Shown: piece by piece, positions 23,270-34,396 of the stretch
Numbering within the stretch: position 1 is the stretch's first letter
How the letters are laid out: each line of letters starts with the position of its first letter
Origin: Anaeramoeba flamelloides
Lineage: Eukaryota; Metamonada; Anaeramoebidae
NCBI GenBank assembly: GCA_027625915.1
Contig: JANTQA010000045.1
Span: 2,976,001-3,040,000, forward strand
Length of the DNA stretch: 64,000 bases
Direction of reading: 5' to 3'
The notes under the pieces: model-generated
Seen by the model: only the letters and a program-made list of their open reading frames with translations
Databases searched by the model: none
What the model was told of the DNA's origin: nothing
Program-made: the position numbers and the translations under genes

Positions 23270-26200
23270 ATGCAAAGGGTTGTACTTGTATCTGAAATTA
23301 AATTATTAGACGGCTCAATTGTTGAATTAAATCGCATAAAATTTTTATCTGTTGTACGTTCAAGCGATCTAACACCGTTGGCAACATTTTCCCCTACAAA
23401 AGATTTCCAGACAAAGAAAATTATAAATTATTATTTGAACCATTTGCCGAATGCAAACAGGAACCCAGGATTTGGATGTGTATATGAAATAGATCGATTG
23501 TGGATCCTATCTCAACAAAATGATCATTTATGTATGCTTTTTGTAGGAACGGGAAACAGCTATAATCAGAATGTGATTGCGCATTTTATATCTAAAATTG
23601 GGAATTATATTCAAAAAAATTATTATTCAGAAGAAGGATTAGATAATTTAAATTTAAGTAAAGAAAAAGATGTTTTAAGATATGATCTAATTAGTGGAAA
23701 GGGGGAGGGTAAAAATAAATCAAAAGATTATAATCTCAAAGGGGGGATTCCCAGAAGAATACCTTTTGATTTCCATCAGGCAAATTCTTTAAATAAATCA
23801 ACAAAGGGATTTTTTTCCAAAATGTGCAAATTATATAATGATGAAAACAATTATCAAGTTTTGATTAATGAGGCAACAAGTTGGTTTGAAAATAAATTTG
23901 GATTAAAACCAGCAGATCTTCAATTATTAAACAACAAGAAAAGCAAAAATAAAAAAAAAGATAAACAAAACAAAAAAAAAAATCGTCTTTTAAAATCCAT
24001 AAATGAAAAAAATTCAAATTTAAAAATTCATTTACAAAAGGAAGAAACCCTATCCAACGAAATAAATCAATTAGAAAAAACAATTCAAGTATTAAAAACC
24101 AAACAACTTGATAATAATCAAAATATTGATGATTATTTGGAAATTAATCAAAGTAATGATTTTAATACTAATATTCCTTATATTGATCATGACAATGATA
24201 ATGAGCTTAATGAACAGAACGATATCGGTGAAAAAGAATTAAACAAAATTAAACAAAGGCAATTAGAAAGAGAAAGATATTTACTAATGAAAAAAATTAA
24301 GGAAAAAAAAAAAGAAGAAGAAAAAAAAAGAAAGTATTTTTCACAGAAAAGGAATTTTCAGACCAATTCAAAGAAAAAGACAATATCTATGTATAATAAA
24401 GATTTTGAAATCCCGATTTGGTATAAAAAAATTTTAGGAAAAACAAAAAAAAACAAGAATTTTAAAAATAATAATCAAAATAATATCAAAGTAAATGATG
24501 ATGTTAAAATACATTATATAAAATTAAAAACCCAAATAAATAATAAATTAAAACAAGAAATGAAACAAGACAATTTACACATTAATAAATTAAAAAAAAA
24601 AATCAATTTTTTTAAAAATATATTCGAAAACCAGAATTCAAATTTTTCAGAATATAATAGCATATCATTTCCAGAATCTTGTGCTTCTGAATTAAAATTC
24701 AAAAATGGAAAATTACAAGATTCATATCTTATCAGATACAATGAAATTAAGGCAAAGGATTTAATTTTTAATGATCCACCGCCAATGTTTCGCAATATTG
24801 AAATCATCCCTCCAAACCCACCAATAATCGAAAACTTTTTGAAGAACAATTTGTTTTTAAAAGATAATCGAAAGCCAGAAATTACTTCAAAGTTGGTACC
24901 ATTTTCCTTAGCACAGCAAATAAAATTTAATAGACCCGATAGCTTTAATGATAACTTATTACTATTGGAATATTATACATATGACTCTACAACGAATATC
25001 TATGAACAAATTAAAAAACGAAATGAAAATTTGTTAGATGATTACGATATTGGTATTGTGTTAAAAACAGCATTACCCGTGGGGAAGCCTTTGCCGATAT
25101 ATTATTTTGAAATCACGATTTTAGAATCTGGTGATACTGGGGCTATTGCTCTCGGCTTTCACCCTTCCAATGGGAAATTGAATCGAATGCCCGGGCATGG
25201 GAACAATTCTTATGGATACCACGGTGATGACGGATATAAATATGGCCCTGACTGCATCGAGGGGGAGCCCTTTGGGGAGCCCTTTATTACAGATGACACA
25301 ATTGGCTGTGGTTGGAATATTGATAAGAATATTATATTTTTTACGAAAAACGGAAATATTATTGGTAACGCCTTTGATGGCGTGGATCCAGATACACTAC
25401 TGTCTCCAATAATTGGTTCCAATAGTGTAGGTGCAAGAATCAGAATCAATTTTGGTAAAGAAGATTTTAAATTCCAAAAATTTAATTTTTTAGTACCACC
25501 AATCAAATTGGAAAAGATATTTTATAATATTCAATTAGAATTGTGGAATGATTTAAATAAAAAACATGAAAAAATAGATAACAATACTGTTAATGGAAAC
25601 CAAGTAAATGACAATGAACAAAATATTAATGATGAAAATGGAACAATTGAAACGACACAGGAAGAAAAAAGAAAAAACCAATGGAAACAATGGGAATTAG
25701 AAATGCAAAATTGGTTGAAGGGTCAATCACAAAACTGGAACATTTTTTATTTCAAAAATTTAAAAAATTGGTCTCAAAGGCATCTACAATCTTTCCCAGA
25801 AGATAAAATTTTAAAATTTTTTGTTGACATGGATCTTAATTTTAATCAAAATACACAGAACTTTTATAATTCGTTACAAGTCTTCGTATATTCAATTCAA
25901 AACTTTGCAAAAAATAATCAACAAAATTACAATCCATATTCCATTTCAAAGGATGTTATGAATAAAATAATGATTTTTCAAAGAAATTTCAGATCCAATT
26001 TTCTTCAATTATTAAATAATTATAAAATTAGTATCATACAATTTTCTTTAGTTGGTTCAATTAGAACAATTAATCCAATTTCGAATAATAGTAAATTTAT
26101 TTTTGAAATTGATGTATTAAATGGGGATACAAACAATTTAAAATATAATCTTGGCCAAAATATTAATATTGGATTTGTTCCAATAGAGGAATTTAAAAAA

Positions 26201-27784
26201 AATTATTGTGTTGGATATCAAAATAATTCTACTGCTTTCATGGGAATTAATGGAAAGAAAATAATCAACGGGACGGTGCATGATTACGGTGAAAAAATTA
26301 TGATCGGTGATACCATTTCTGCTTATTTGGATTCTTTAACAAATACAATTTGCTTTGCAATAAACGGTAAATATTTAGGAATAGCAAATAGAATTATAGC
26401 TGATGATATGGAAACAATAAATAATTTAAATGACGGTGAGAGTGGTGTTGTTAAAATAATGAATGATAAAATAGATGAGGATATCAATAGCGATGACAGT
26501 AGTGATGATATTGGGAATGACAATTATAATTTAAATGAAAAACACGATTTTAATATTGGAAAAAATGATAATGAATTCAAAATAAATTTAATCGACGAAA
26601 ATAAAAAATATACCAGAAAGGAAAAAAAAGAATTAAAAAAAAGAGAAGAAGAGCAATCAATAAAACTCAAAAAATTGAAAAAAGAAAAAGTAAAAGCAAA
26701 ATTCATAAAAAAATATGAAAAAAAAATTAACCAAATAACACCAAATTTTCATTTTGTTCCGGTAATTTCCTTATCATCTGCAGAAATTAAAATACGTGTT
26801 CGATTTGAACCCAATACTTTCAAGTATCCAAAAGCATTTGGTAGCGTGAGACTGAATGCCTTTCACAATAATTCTTTAAATAACGACAATTATAATACTG
26901 GGGATAAAAATAATAATAAAAATGATCATTATCATCAATACATAAAAAGATTTGATGTTTTCCTATCAAATATACAGAAATTTAAAAAAGAGAATAATGG
27001 TATATTTTATCAAAATCTTGATATCCCAATAAATAAAATTGTAAATAAATCAATTGTTTTTTTCGAAATTATTCATCAAAATTTAATTGATTGTATTCAA
27101 ATCCAATTGAATGCTCAAAACCCATTATCGACAAACAACCAATTATTTATTTTAAATAATTTACTTTATATTGAGAAATTTATGCAAAAAATTGCTTTGA
27201 AGTATCATATTTACCAATTTGCAGATGTCTCTTCAACACAATTTTTAGAACAGTTTTATAACAAGAATGCCCAAAATGATAATCAATCTCTCATTATTAT
27301 ATTAAAAACCTTCTTAATTTGTAAAAACTTCTTACAAGCTTTAAAATGGATTTATTTTTGCGATTATAGAAATTCGATACAATACATTTATGAAATAATA
27401 ATAAAGAATCTCAGTGTTTTAATGGGGTTAAAAAACTTGCAAAAGCAATATTTAAATATTTCATTGGCTTTAGATAATTTTGCTAATTTTATCATTTTCT
27501 TTTTCCAAGAAATAATTGCCCTTTTGAATCCTAAAGGGGCAGAGAATTTAAAAGACTTTATTAAACAAAGAAAAAATGATTTGAAAACTTTGAAAAAACT
27601 TGACAAGAAAAAAAATGTTCAAGAAAAAATCAATGAACAAATTATTGATAATACTGTCGGAAGTATACAAAACCAAGAAACCGAATCATTATTACAAAAA
27701 AAACCTATTTTTGCAAAGAAAAAGAAGAAAAATAATTTTAAAAATGATCACGTATCTGAAAGTGATGATGATATTTTTTTTTGA
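23270..27784 (+). CDS. 1504-aa longin-like / double-SPRY protein
   Basis: A single long frame ending TGA. Residues ~1-118 look like a longin-type domain (IKFLSVVRSSDLTPLATFS, then ERD-like 'GFGCVYEIDRLWILSQQND'), the fold used by SNARE and trafficking proteins. A Lys/Asn/Glu-rich coiled region follows (~225-470). A SPRY domain at ~595-735 has strong hallmarks: 'YYFEITILESGDTGAIALGF', 'SYGYHGDDG', 'DTIGCGWNIDKNIIFFTKNG'. A second, more diverged SPRY lies at ~925-1190 ('NINIGFVPIEEF', 'GDTISAYLDSLTNTICFAIN'), interrupted by an acidic/Lys insertion (~1045-1150). The C-terminal ~250 aa are helical, then a Lys/Asp tail. SPRY domains bind partner proteins, and the first resembles the RanBPM/Ssh4 type. 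I know no standard family with this order; a trafficking adaptor is a guess. An AATAAA lies at 27847. Confidence 0.8.
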   Translation: MQRVVLVSEIKLLDGSIVELNRIKFLSVVRSSDLTPLATFSPTKDFQTKKIINYYLNHLPNANRNPGFGCVYEIDRLWILSQQNDHLCMLFVGTGNSYNQNVIAHFISKIGNYIQKNYYSEEGLDNLNLSKEKDVLRYDLISGKGEGKNKSKDYNLKGGIPRRIPFDFHQANSLNKSTKGFFSKMCKLYNDENNYQVLINEATSWFENKFGLKPADLQLLNNKKSKNKKKDKQNKKKNRLLKSINEKNSNLKIHLQKEETLSNEINQLEKTIQVLKTKQLDNNQNIDDYLEINQSNDFNTNIPYIDHDNDNELNEQNDIGEKELNKIKQRQLERERYLLMKKIKEKKKEEEKKRKYFSQKRNFQTNSKKKTISMYNKDFEIPIWYKKILGKTKKNKNFKNNNQNNIKVNDDVKIHYIKLKTQINNKLKQEMKQDNLHINKLKKKINFFKNIFENQNSNFSEYNSISFPESCASELKFKNGKLQDSYLIRYNEIKAKDLIFNDPPPMFRNIEIIPPNPPIIENFLKNNLFLKDNRKPEITSKLVPFSLAQQIKFNRPDSFNDNLLLLEYYTYDSTTNIYEQIKKRNENLLDDYDIGIVLKTALPVGKPLPIYYFEITILESGDTGAIALGFHPSNGKLNRMPGHGNNSYGYHGDDGYKYGPDCIEGEPFGEPFITDDTIGCGWNIDKNIIFFTKNGNIIGNAFDGVDPDTLLSPIIGSNSVGARIRINFGKEDFKFQKFNFLVPPIKLEKIFYNIQLELWNDLNKKHEKIDNNTVNGNQVNDNEQNINDENGTIETTQEEKRKNQWKQWELEMQNWLKGQSQNWNIFYFKNLKNWSQRHLQSFPEDKILKFFVDMDLNFNQNTQNFYNSLQVFVYSIQNFAKNNQQNYNPYSISKDVMNKIMIFQRNFRSNFLQLLNNYKISIIQFSLVGSIRTINPISNNSKFIFEIDVLNGDTNNLKYNLGQNINIGFVPIEEFKKNYCVGYQNNSTAFMGINGKKIINGTVHDYGEKIMIGDTISAYLDSLTNTICFAINGKYLGIANRIIADDMETINNLNDGESGVVKIMNDKIDEDINSDDSSDDIGNDNYNLNEKHDFNIGKNDNEFKINLIDENKKYTRKEKKELKKREEEQSIKLKKLKKEKVKAKFIKKYEKKINQITPNFHFVPVISLSSAEIKIRVRFEPNTFKYPKAFGSVRLNAFHNNSLNNDNYNTGDKNNNKNDHYHQYIKRFDVFLSNIQKFKKENNGIFYQNLDIPINKIVNKSIVFFEIIHQNLIDCIQIQLNAQNPLSTNNQLFILNNLLYIEKFMQKIALKYHIYQFADVSSTQFLEQFYNKNAQNDNQSLIIILKTFLICKNFLQALKWIYFCDYRNSIQYIYEIIIKNLSVLMGLKNLQKQYLNISLALDNFANFIIFFFQEIIALLNPKGAENLKDFIKQRKNDLKTLKKLDKKKNVQEKINEQIIDNTVGSIQNQETESLLQKKPIFAKKKKKNNFKNDHVSESDDDIFF

Positions 27785-29076
27785 GTATGAAAAGAATAGT
27801 ATTTTAAATTTAAATTATTTTTGATTTTTTTTTTCCTCCAATTTTAAATAAAGAATTCTTGATTTATTTTTAAATATTCTTATTTGTTTGTTTTTTTTTT
27901 TCTTTTCCTTTTTTTTTAACTCCTTGGCTTTGAATTCTTGGTTATACGTTTAAATATCAAGAATATAATTTATATTCAAACAAGTTAGTTACTTCCAATT
28001 GTTAAATAATTTTGGATTATTTAATTACACTTTTTAAGATAGGTGTGGTCTAAATTTTTAAAAGATGTTAATTAGATGGTCTGGTTCACTCGTTTAAGTA
28101 TTTGGAGGAAAAGTTTTGATAATGGAATGATTTCATTTTAATTAACATTAAAAAAATATCAAAAACTAGAATTTAATTGCTACAGTATTTTCAAAAATAT
28201 TTAAATAGTTATAAATTTTCAAATTTTTTCATTTATATTTCAGAAATGCTTAATAATAATTCAACAAAACATTATTTATTTATAAATTTAGTCTTAGATT
28301 TTAAACTGTTAAATTGTTACTAGACGAGTTATAAATAATTATTATATTAAATTTCCATTGGTCATGTTTGAATTTTGTAATACAGGTTTCACTTAAAAGT
28401 AAAAAAAAAAAAAAAAAAATGGTTATCTGACCTAATTTGTAAATAGGTTAAAAAGTAAATTTTTTGCTACCTACTTTTCTTCCCCTTACATAGACATTTG
28501 ATTAATAAAATCAAAATTTTTTTCGCTGTGTTTCAAGTATTTACTATTTAAAATATTTTTCAAGGAATAAGTAGATTTTCTAAATTTTATGTAAATTAGT
28601 TATTTATATTAAACTGAATTGTTTAAATCATTTCTATAACCAAATAAATTAATATTTTAACAAATATGGAAGTTGAATATTTTTTATTCTAGTATATTTA
28701 CACACCAATTAAAAAAGGGAAATACAAAAATTGAAAAAAAAAATATCAAGAAAAAATAAAGAAAAATAAAGTATTTCATAATATTATCAGTAAATTTGAT
28801 ACAATCACTTCTTTTTAACTTGTTTTTCTATTTAATTCTAAATTGAAAAATCTTGATTTATTTGATATTTTTTGAAGAATAAATTACTTTTAATTTATAA
28901 CGAATTACCAAGATTAATTTAAAAATCCTATTGTCATTTCAATTATCTAATTCGAGTTTTGGTTCAAAAAAAAAGATATTTTTTGGATTCTTCTTCATAA
29001 ATAAAGATTAATAGGAAGTATTGGATTTGATTTTATTTTATTTATTTTTGATTAAATTGAAAACTCAAAATAATTT
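27785..29076. other. Spacer without recognisable gene
   Basis: It contains the presumed polyadenylation signal of the upstream gene (AATAAA at 27847). The rest is A/T-rich with a long A run at 28402-28419. No gene or bounded repeat seen. Confidence 0.5.
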
Positions 29077-29165
29077 ATTTATTTATTTATTGTGAGAAAG
29101 GAGTAATCAAAGAAAATTTACTAAATAAAAAAGAGAAGAAGAAAAATAATTAAAACATTAAAGTA
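29077..29165 (+). repeat. Short dispersed repeat 'gaaaggagtaat', copy 1
   Basis: The block 'tttatttatttattgtgaga' then 'aaggagtaatcaaagaaaat' and 'ttactaaataaaaaagagaa' recurs at 35784-35845 and 45945-46040 in the same orientation. The three copies share the core 'gaaaggagtaat', then 'gaaaatttayyaaataaa'. No inverted ends were seen. Role unknown. Confidence 0.6.
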
Positions 29166-30886
29166 AAAAAATTATATCATTCACATGACCAAATTAAAAA
29201 TTATCCACCTCCTGAAACAGGAGGAGTAAAAACCCGATAGAAAGATTATTAATAATAAGATTCCACAAACTGTGATTAAAACTCCAAATAATTATGATTT
29301 CTGATTTCAATTTTTTCAAATTTTTATTTTATCTTTGGACAGAATTTTTTGTAAATGTTTTTTGGTTTCAAGATTCCCATCCTTTAACCTTAAATTTTTG
29401 GAAAACTGATTGCTTTACTTTGGATTTATATGATAAAAATATCCTAAAAAAGAATTTTGAAAACAAATTTGTTAAAAATGTCTTTAAAATATAATAATAA
29501 ATAGTAATCATGGCAAGAAATCCAAGTTAGGGTAATAAATTGTTTGGATTCATCCAAATTCAGATTATAAAGAAGAATATTTTTCTAAAATATTCATAGG
29601 TAGATTTTATTTTTTCTATTTCTTGATTTCAACTAAGTTCATCGGTAAAGTGTTCTTTATATTTTGATCTACAAAAAGAAAAGATTTTTTTAAATAGTAC
29701 ACTTCCTAAACCCTATATTTTTTTTGTTTATTCTTATGATCAAGATCAAACATTCTGGTAAACACTTTTCTAGATCCGAAACACAAAAATATAATAAAAC
29801 CAAAAATTTAATCAAAAAAAATGTTCAAAAATTGAAAAATTATCTACTTTGGTTTTCTATGATTCTTTTCACAAATAGAGTAACGAAAGATATATTGGTT
29901 TAAATATTCCAATGCCCCATGTTACTAATAAAAATATAATATCAGAAGGGTTATGGCAATTAAAATTATTCAAGATGGTAATATGTACCTATTTTCTTAT
30001 GAGTTTTTTTTTTATATTTTTATTTTTTTTTTTTAATTCAATATTGATAAAAATTTTTTTGCAAAATTTTGGTTGCTTTTTTAAACAATTTTAAAAATGA
30101 ACGTTTTCGATTAATATTCATGAAAACGAAAATTTAAACTAATAAGAAAATTCTTTTTCAATTTCAAAACAGTGAATAATGAACATAATGAATTAATTTT
30201 TATTATTCCATAATTAATTTTGGATAATTTGTTACATTTTTTGGTTTGTTTTTTGAATTAAAATGTTTTTTAACTTTATAAAATTTATATTTGTTTAGAT
30301 TTGAAATTTTTAACAAAAAAAATCTTTTTCTGATTTTTCTAACTGTAAACCTTAAAATTTATTAATTTCGTTTTATTTTTTTATTCTTTTATTTTTTGAT
30401 ATATTTTATGTGAACTGTCAATTTTAAAGAAAAGAAATATCGAGAATTAAATACCACATAAAAAGTAAATTAGCTGATATTTGATCCAATTTAAATCTCA
30501 AAACCTCACCAAGGAAGCTACTAATTACCCAAGATCTTGGAATACAATTATTTGATGATATCAATTATCTTTAGATCTTTATATTTCCTTAAATAGCAAT
30601 CTTAATTTAACTATTCAATATTATCTCAGTACTTTTTCAACATTCTTTGTTCTTTTCTAACCTTAATTACATATCTCAACTCTGTAAAAGTTGTTGATTT
30701 AAAGTAATTTCTTTTAGTTCTTAAATATCATTTTTTTAAATAAAACACTTTCTGTGCTTATTCAAAAACAAATTCTAAACTTCAAATACAAACACAAAGA
30801 AAAAGAAAAACACTGTTTCTATCTTATTTTGTATCCTATTATTTTTAAATAATAATCAATACCGATCATCATTTGCTTGAGGTGTA
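29166..30886. other. Spacer and 5' flank of the exportin-7-like gene
   Basis: A small perfect hairpin 'cctcctgaaacaggagg' lies at about 29211-29227. Two short open frames (29294-29494, 29912-30094) are Phe-rich and unsupported. The ~400 bp before the gene are less extreme in composition than the rest and probably hold the promoter, but no motif can be named. Confidence 0.45.
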
Positions 30887-33800
30887 ATGGAATTAGAACT
30901 CTTAGAGAAATATGCCAAAATCTTATATGGCTCTGTTGATCGAAACCTTACCCTTGAAGCCGAGAAATGTTTTGAAGAATTAAGCAAATCGACAACTTTC
31001 CTAAGCACGTGCCGAGACTATTTAAATTCCACAAGCAATGGGTATTTGCAATATTGGATCGCAACAGAGATTAAGAAGCATGTCACGACACATTTCCATT
31101 CATACAGCAGCACACAATTAATTGAATTGAGGAATTTCGTTTTGTTGTATCTTGAGCAAAGATGGAAAAACTTCGAGCGTGCAATCCTTGTAGCATTTTT
31201 GACATTAATTGCACGGATCATCAAATTAAATTGGGACGATCATGAGAGACACGACATTATCCAGATCTTGGACTCACTAAGTTCTGGCAAATTATCTGAT
31301 TTCATAATCACAATGAAAATGATGAATTATTTAATCGAGCAGTTTTCAGCAATTATCCCAAGTAGCGAGTCGCTATTAGAGCACCGGAAAAGATCAAGTT
31401 CCTTTCGAGGTAATGTCTTGTTATATATCATGAAGCATAACCTAACCATTTTAAAGGCAATTCAAGAGCAGATCTCTGAAAGTGTCAACAAGAACGACAA
31501 TAGTTACATCGGCAATAAGAACGATCTTAGTGGTCTCAATGAAAACGAAAATGAAATCTTTTTAAAAATTTGTCAAAACAAACAAAAATTCATAACTGAA
31601 GAAAACAGAGAGCTTTGTTTGTTATCACTCGAGTTAATTTGTAAGTGCCTGTCCTATGATTTCAATGGCACCCGTTATGGAATAAGTGAGCCCGCTACCG
31701 ATCGCTTTATAATATCCTTGCCAACAAATTGGTCTGAAATTGTGCAAAACGAAAGGGTGCTCGAATTGTTATTTGATCTCTACGATGGTTCCAAAACACT
31801 CGGTCACAAAGTTTTGAAAGTAATTTTTTATTTGACGTCCATTAAGCAAAATGCGTTATATGACGAAAAGCAAAATAGTTTGTATTTAGCCCGATTAATC
31901 CGGGGTCTGTTATCGATTAGCATTATTTCCAATTTAAAGGATTATTCGTTAACTGAACAACAAAATTCAAATTTTGAGAATGAAAACAACGAAAGTTTTG
32001 ATCTCATCTCTTTGGATTATATTGAAAGCTTTCATCAATTCTGTAGAATAATCTTTAAATTGGAAAACAATTATCCAATTCGTAATTTGATTGAGTTGCA
32101 ATCGTTTGGCGACTTAATTGAAGAAATTGTCAGATTAACATTTTTTTGTTTACACACTATCCAATTAGAAAATTCAGAATATTATTTGATACAGTTTTGG
32201 GGAAGGCTCGGCGAGTCATTAAAATTCATCAAAAGTAATAAAAAGGGATTCCAAAATGAATTGATTCCAGTTGTCAATTGCATCTCGCAGATTTTGAAAA
32301 CTTTCCTCTCAGAAATTTTCCAATATTTGCAATGCGAAGAAAGAGAGGAGGACATTGAAGATCTGGAAAACCCATTAGAGGAATCTTCAAGATTTATGAT
32401 CAATTTGGAGTCCTTATCAAATTTGGCATTACTGAATTATCCAGAAACTGCAGAATTGCTCGATGGGTTATTCATCGAGGCGTTTAATAATTATAAGAAA
32501 TATATGACCAAATATGCTGGATCACCTAATTGCAAAATATATGCATATCAATTATCAATTCTATTAATGCTAATTGGCAGTTGTATTGGCAACAATTCAA
32601 AAACTAATTTTTCATCGATCGAGCAAATCCAAAAAATCGATTCCATTTTATCTTCAAAGATATTTAGATTAATTGAATGGAACGATAGCTTTCTACTGCA
32701 GTCTGAACAGGAGGGTATTGAAATTTTGGAAATTTCAATCATTTATTTTTTAAATAATTTTAGCCGAGTATATATCAAATCTAGAAATAGCAGCCAAATT
32801 ATCATTTATAAAGAATTATTTAAATTGGTCAACATTTCTAATAATAGTGAAATGTTATTTTTAATTTTAAATAAAATTATTAATAATCTAAAAATATGGA
32901 CAAATGCAGAAAAAGTAATTTCCAAAAATTTGGAATTTTTTGATGAACTTTCTCAAATGTACAAAAGTGGCAGAATGATTTTAAAAATTGAAAATATTAA
33001 TAATTTGTTTGAAAATCATACCGCTTATAATTTCCCCTTTTTGGATTATTATTCTGAAAAGAAATTGTACCGATCTAAATTTTATAAAATATTGGGAAGG
33101 CTCTTGTTTTTAGATGAAAAAAAAAATATTATTTTAGAAAGGTTTTTTTTCTTTGTCAAGCCCTTTGTAGAACGATCGGTTTTAATTTCAAATAAAATGA
33201 AAAAAAGAGAATCAATCGATCGCGATTTTAAAAAATTGGTAACAGGCTTTCTAAAAGATATTAAAGGATTGATACAATCAGTAAGAAATTCAAAAGCTTA
33301 TCAAATAATTTTCGATTGGATATATCCTGATTATACAGATTTATTTTTTCAAATTCTGGATTTTTTTATCGATTGCCCCATCATTGTAATCAATTGCTTA
33401 AAGCTATTAAATGAATTAACTTTTAATCGTTCCTCTAGAATTTCCTTTTCCAATTCTTCACCCAATGGGGTGTTTTTATTTAAAGCAATTGCCAATAGCT
33501 TAATAATACTTGGTTATCATTATTTTGCTGCTGAGGGGGGTGGTAATAGCAGTAATCATGAACGTGACAATTTTGGAAAAACGATCATCAACAGTGACGA
33601 TATTAATATTAAAAATGTTAATTTCCAAATCAATGATAATAAAAATTTACATATCTTAAGATTAATGCAAGAAACCTTGTACAGTGCATTGTCGGCCGAT
33701 TATGTTAACTTGGGAGTTTTTGAATTATATAATGACGATACCTTAAAAAATGTAATCAATATTATTATCAAACTAACGTGCTCCATCACTTTCGAAAAAA

Positions 33801-34396
33801 TGACTACATATCCCAAATATTATATTTCTTTTTATAATTTATTACAAATTATTTTCCACTATTTACTCGAATTTGTTATTACGGAAGGTAATGATGAAAT
33901 ATTTCTTCAATTATTTGAAAAAATAATTTATGGAATATCCCTGCCAGAAAAAGTTGTTTTTGAAAATTGCTTTTCATCAATCAATTCATTATTACAGTTC
34001 TATTACAAAAATCATGAAAACAAATATTTAAAAAATGATAAAAAATTACATTTGGTGCAAATAATACATGAAATTTTTAAACAGAATTCAAACTTGCTTT
34101 CATATATCCTATTGAATTTAATGGATTTTGTAATATTTGAATTTAAATATGACAATTCAAATATAGCTTCACCTCTTCTTCCTTTATTATTAATTTGCGA
34201 AGAGCAATTTATTATATATAGAAACAAATTAATTAATAGAGCTGATGAAAACGAACAAGAACAAATTTTATTGATTTTTGAGAATTTGACAGATGGGATT
34301 AAATCTAATCTTGAAAATTCTAACAGAGAAAATTTTTCTGAAAAATTAAATACTTTTAGAATTGAAATTAGAAAATTTGATGTACATGAAAAATAA
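30887..34396 (+). CDS. XPO7: Exportin-7-like nuclear transport receptor
   Basis: 1169 aa in one frame; human exportin-7 is about 1090 aa. Exportin-7 (RanBP16) is a karyopherin-beta that binds RanGTP and moves folded cargo through nuclear pores. The N terminus matches the family well: 'LEKYAKILYGSVDRNLTLEA' and the importin-beta-type N-terminal segment, 'WIATEIKKHVTTHF', 'FVLLYLEQR', 'LIARIIKLNWDDHERHDII', then 'LEHRKRSSSFRGNVLLYIMK' and 'CLSYDFNGTRYGISE', each aligning in order with the animal protein. The remainder is the expected helical HEAT-repeat series, with an Asn/Ser-rich insertion near 890-925. The distal half is more A/T-rich and more diverged than the first half. An AATAAA overlaps the TAA stop (34392). 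No intron needed. Confidence 0.9.
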   Translation: MELELLEKYAKILYGSVDRNLTLEAEKCFEELSKSTTFLSTCRDYLNSTSNGYLQYWIATEIKKHVTTHFHSYSSTQLIELRNFVLLYLEQRWKNFERAILVAFLTLIARIIKLNWDDHERHDIIQILDSLSSGKLSDFIITMKMMNYLIEQFSAIIPSSESLLEHRKRSSSFRGNVLLYIMKHNLTILKAIQEQISESVNKNDNSYIGNKNDLSGLNENENEIFLKICQNKQKFITEENRELCLLSLELICKCLSYDFNGTRYGISEPATDRFIISLPTNWSEIVQNERVLELLFDLYDGSKTLGHKVLKVIFYLTSIKQNALYDEKQNSLYLARLIRGLLSISIISNLKDYSLTEQQNSNFENENNESFDLISLDYIESFHQFCRIIFKLENNYPIRNLIELQSFGDLIEEIVRLTFFCLHTIQLENSEYYLIQFWGRLGESLKFIKSNKKGFQNELIPVVNCISQILKTFLSEIFQYLQCEEREEDIEDLENPLEESSRFMINLESLSNLALLNYPETAELLDGLFIEAFNNYKKYMTKYAGSPNCKIYAYQLSILLMLIGSCIGNNSKTNFSSIEQIQKIDSILSSKIFRLIEWNDSFLLQSEQEGIEILEISIIYFLNNFSRVYIKSRNSSQIIIYKELFKLVNISNNSEMLFLILNKIINNLKIWTNAEKVISKNLEFFDELSQMYKSGRMILKIENINNLFENHTAYNFPFLDYYSEKKLYRSKFYKILGRLLFLDEKKNIILERFFFFVKPFVERSVLISNKMKKRESIDRDFKKLVTGFLKDIKGLIQSVRNSKAYQIIFDWIYPDYTDLFFQILDFFIDCPIIVINCLKLLNELTFNRSSRISFSNSSPNGVFLFKAIANSLIILGYHYFAAEGGGNSSNHERDNFGKTIINSDDINIKNVNFQINDNKNLHILRLMQETLYSALSADYVNLGVFELYNDDTLKNVINIIIKLTCSITFEKMTTYPKYYISFYNLLQIIFHYLLEFVITEGNDEIFLQLFEKIIYGISLPEKVVFENCFSSINSLLQFYYKNHENKYLKNDKKLHLVQIIHEIFKQNSNLLSYILLNLMDFVIFEFKYDNSNIASPLLPLLLICEEQFIIYRNKLINRADENEQEQILLIFENLTDGIKSNLENSNRENFSEKLNTFRIEIRKFDVHEK

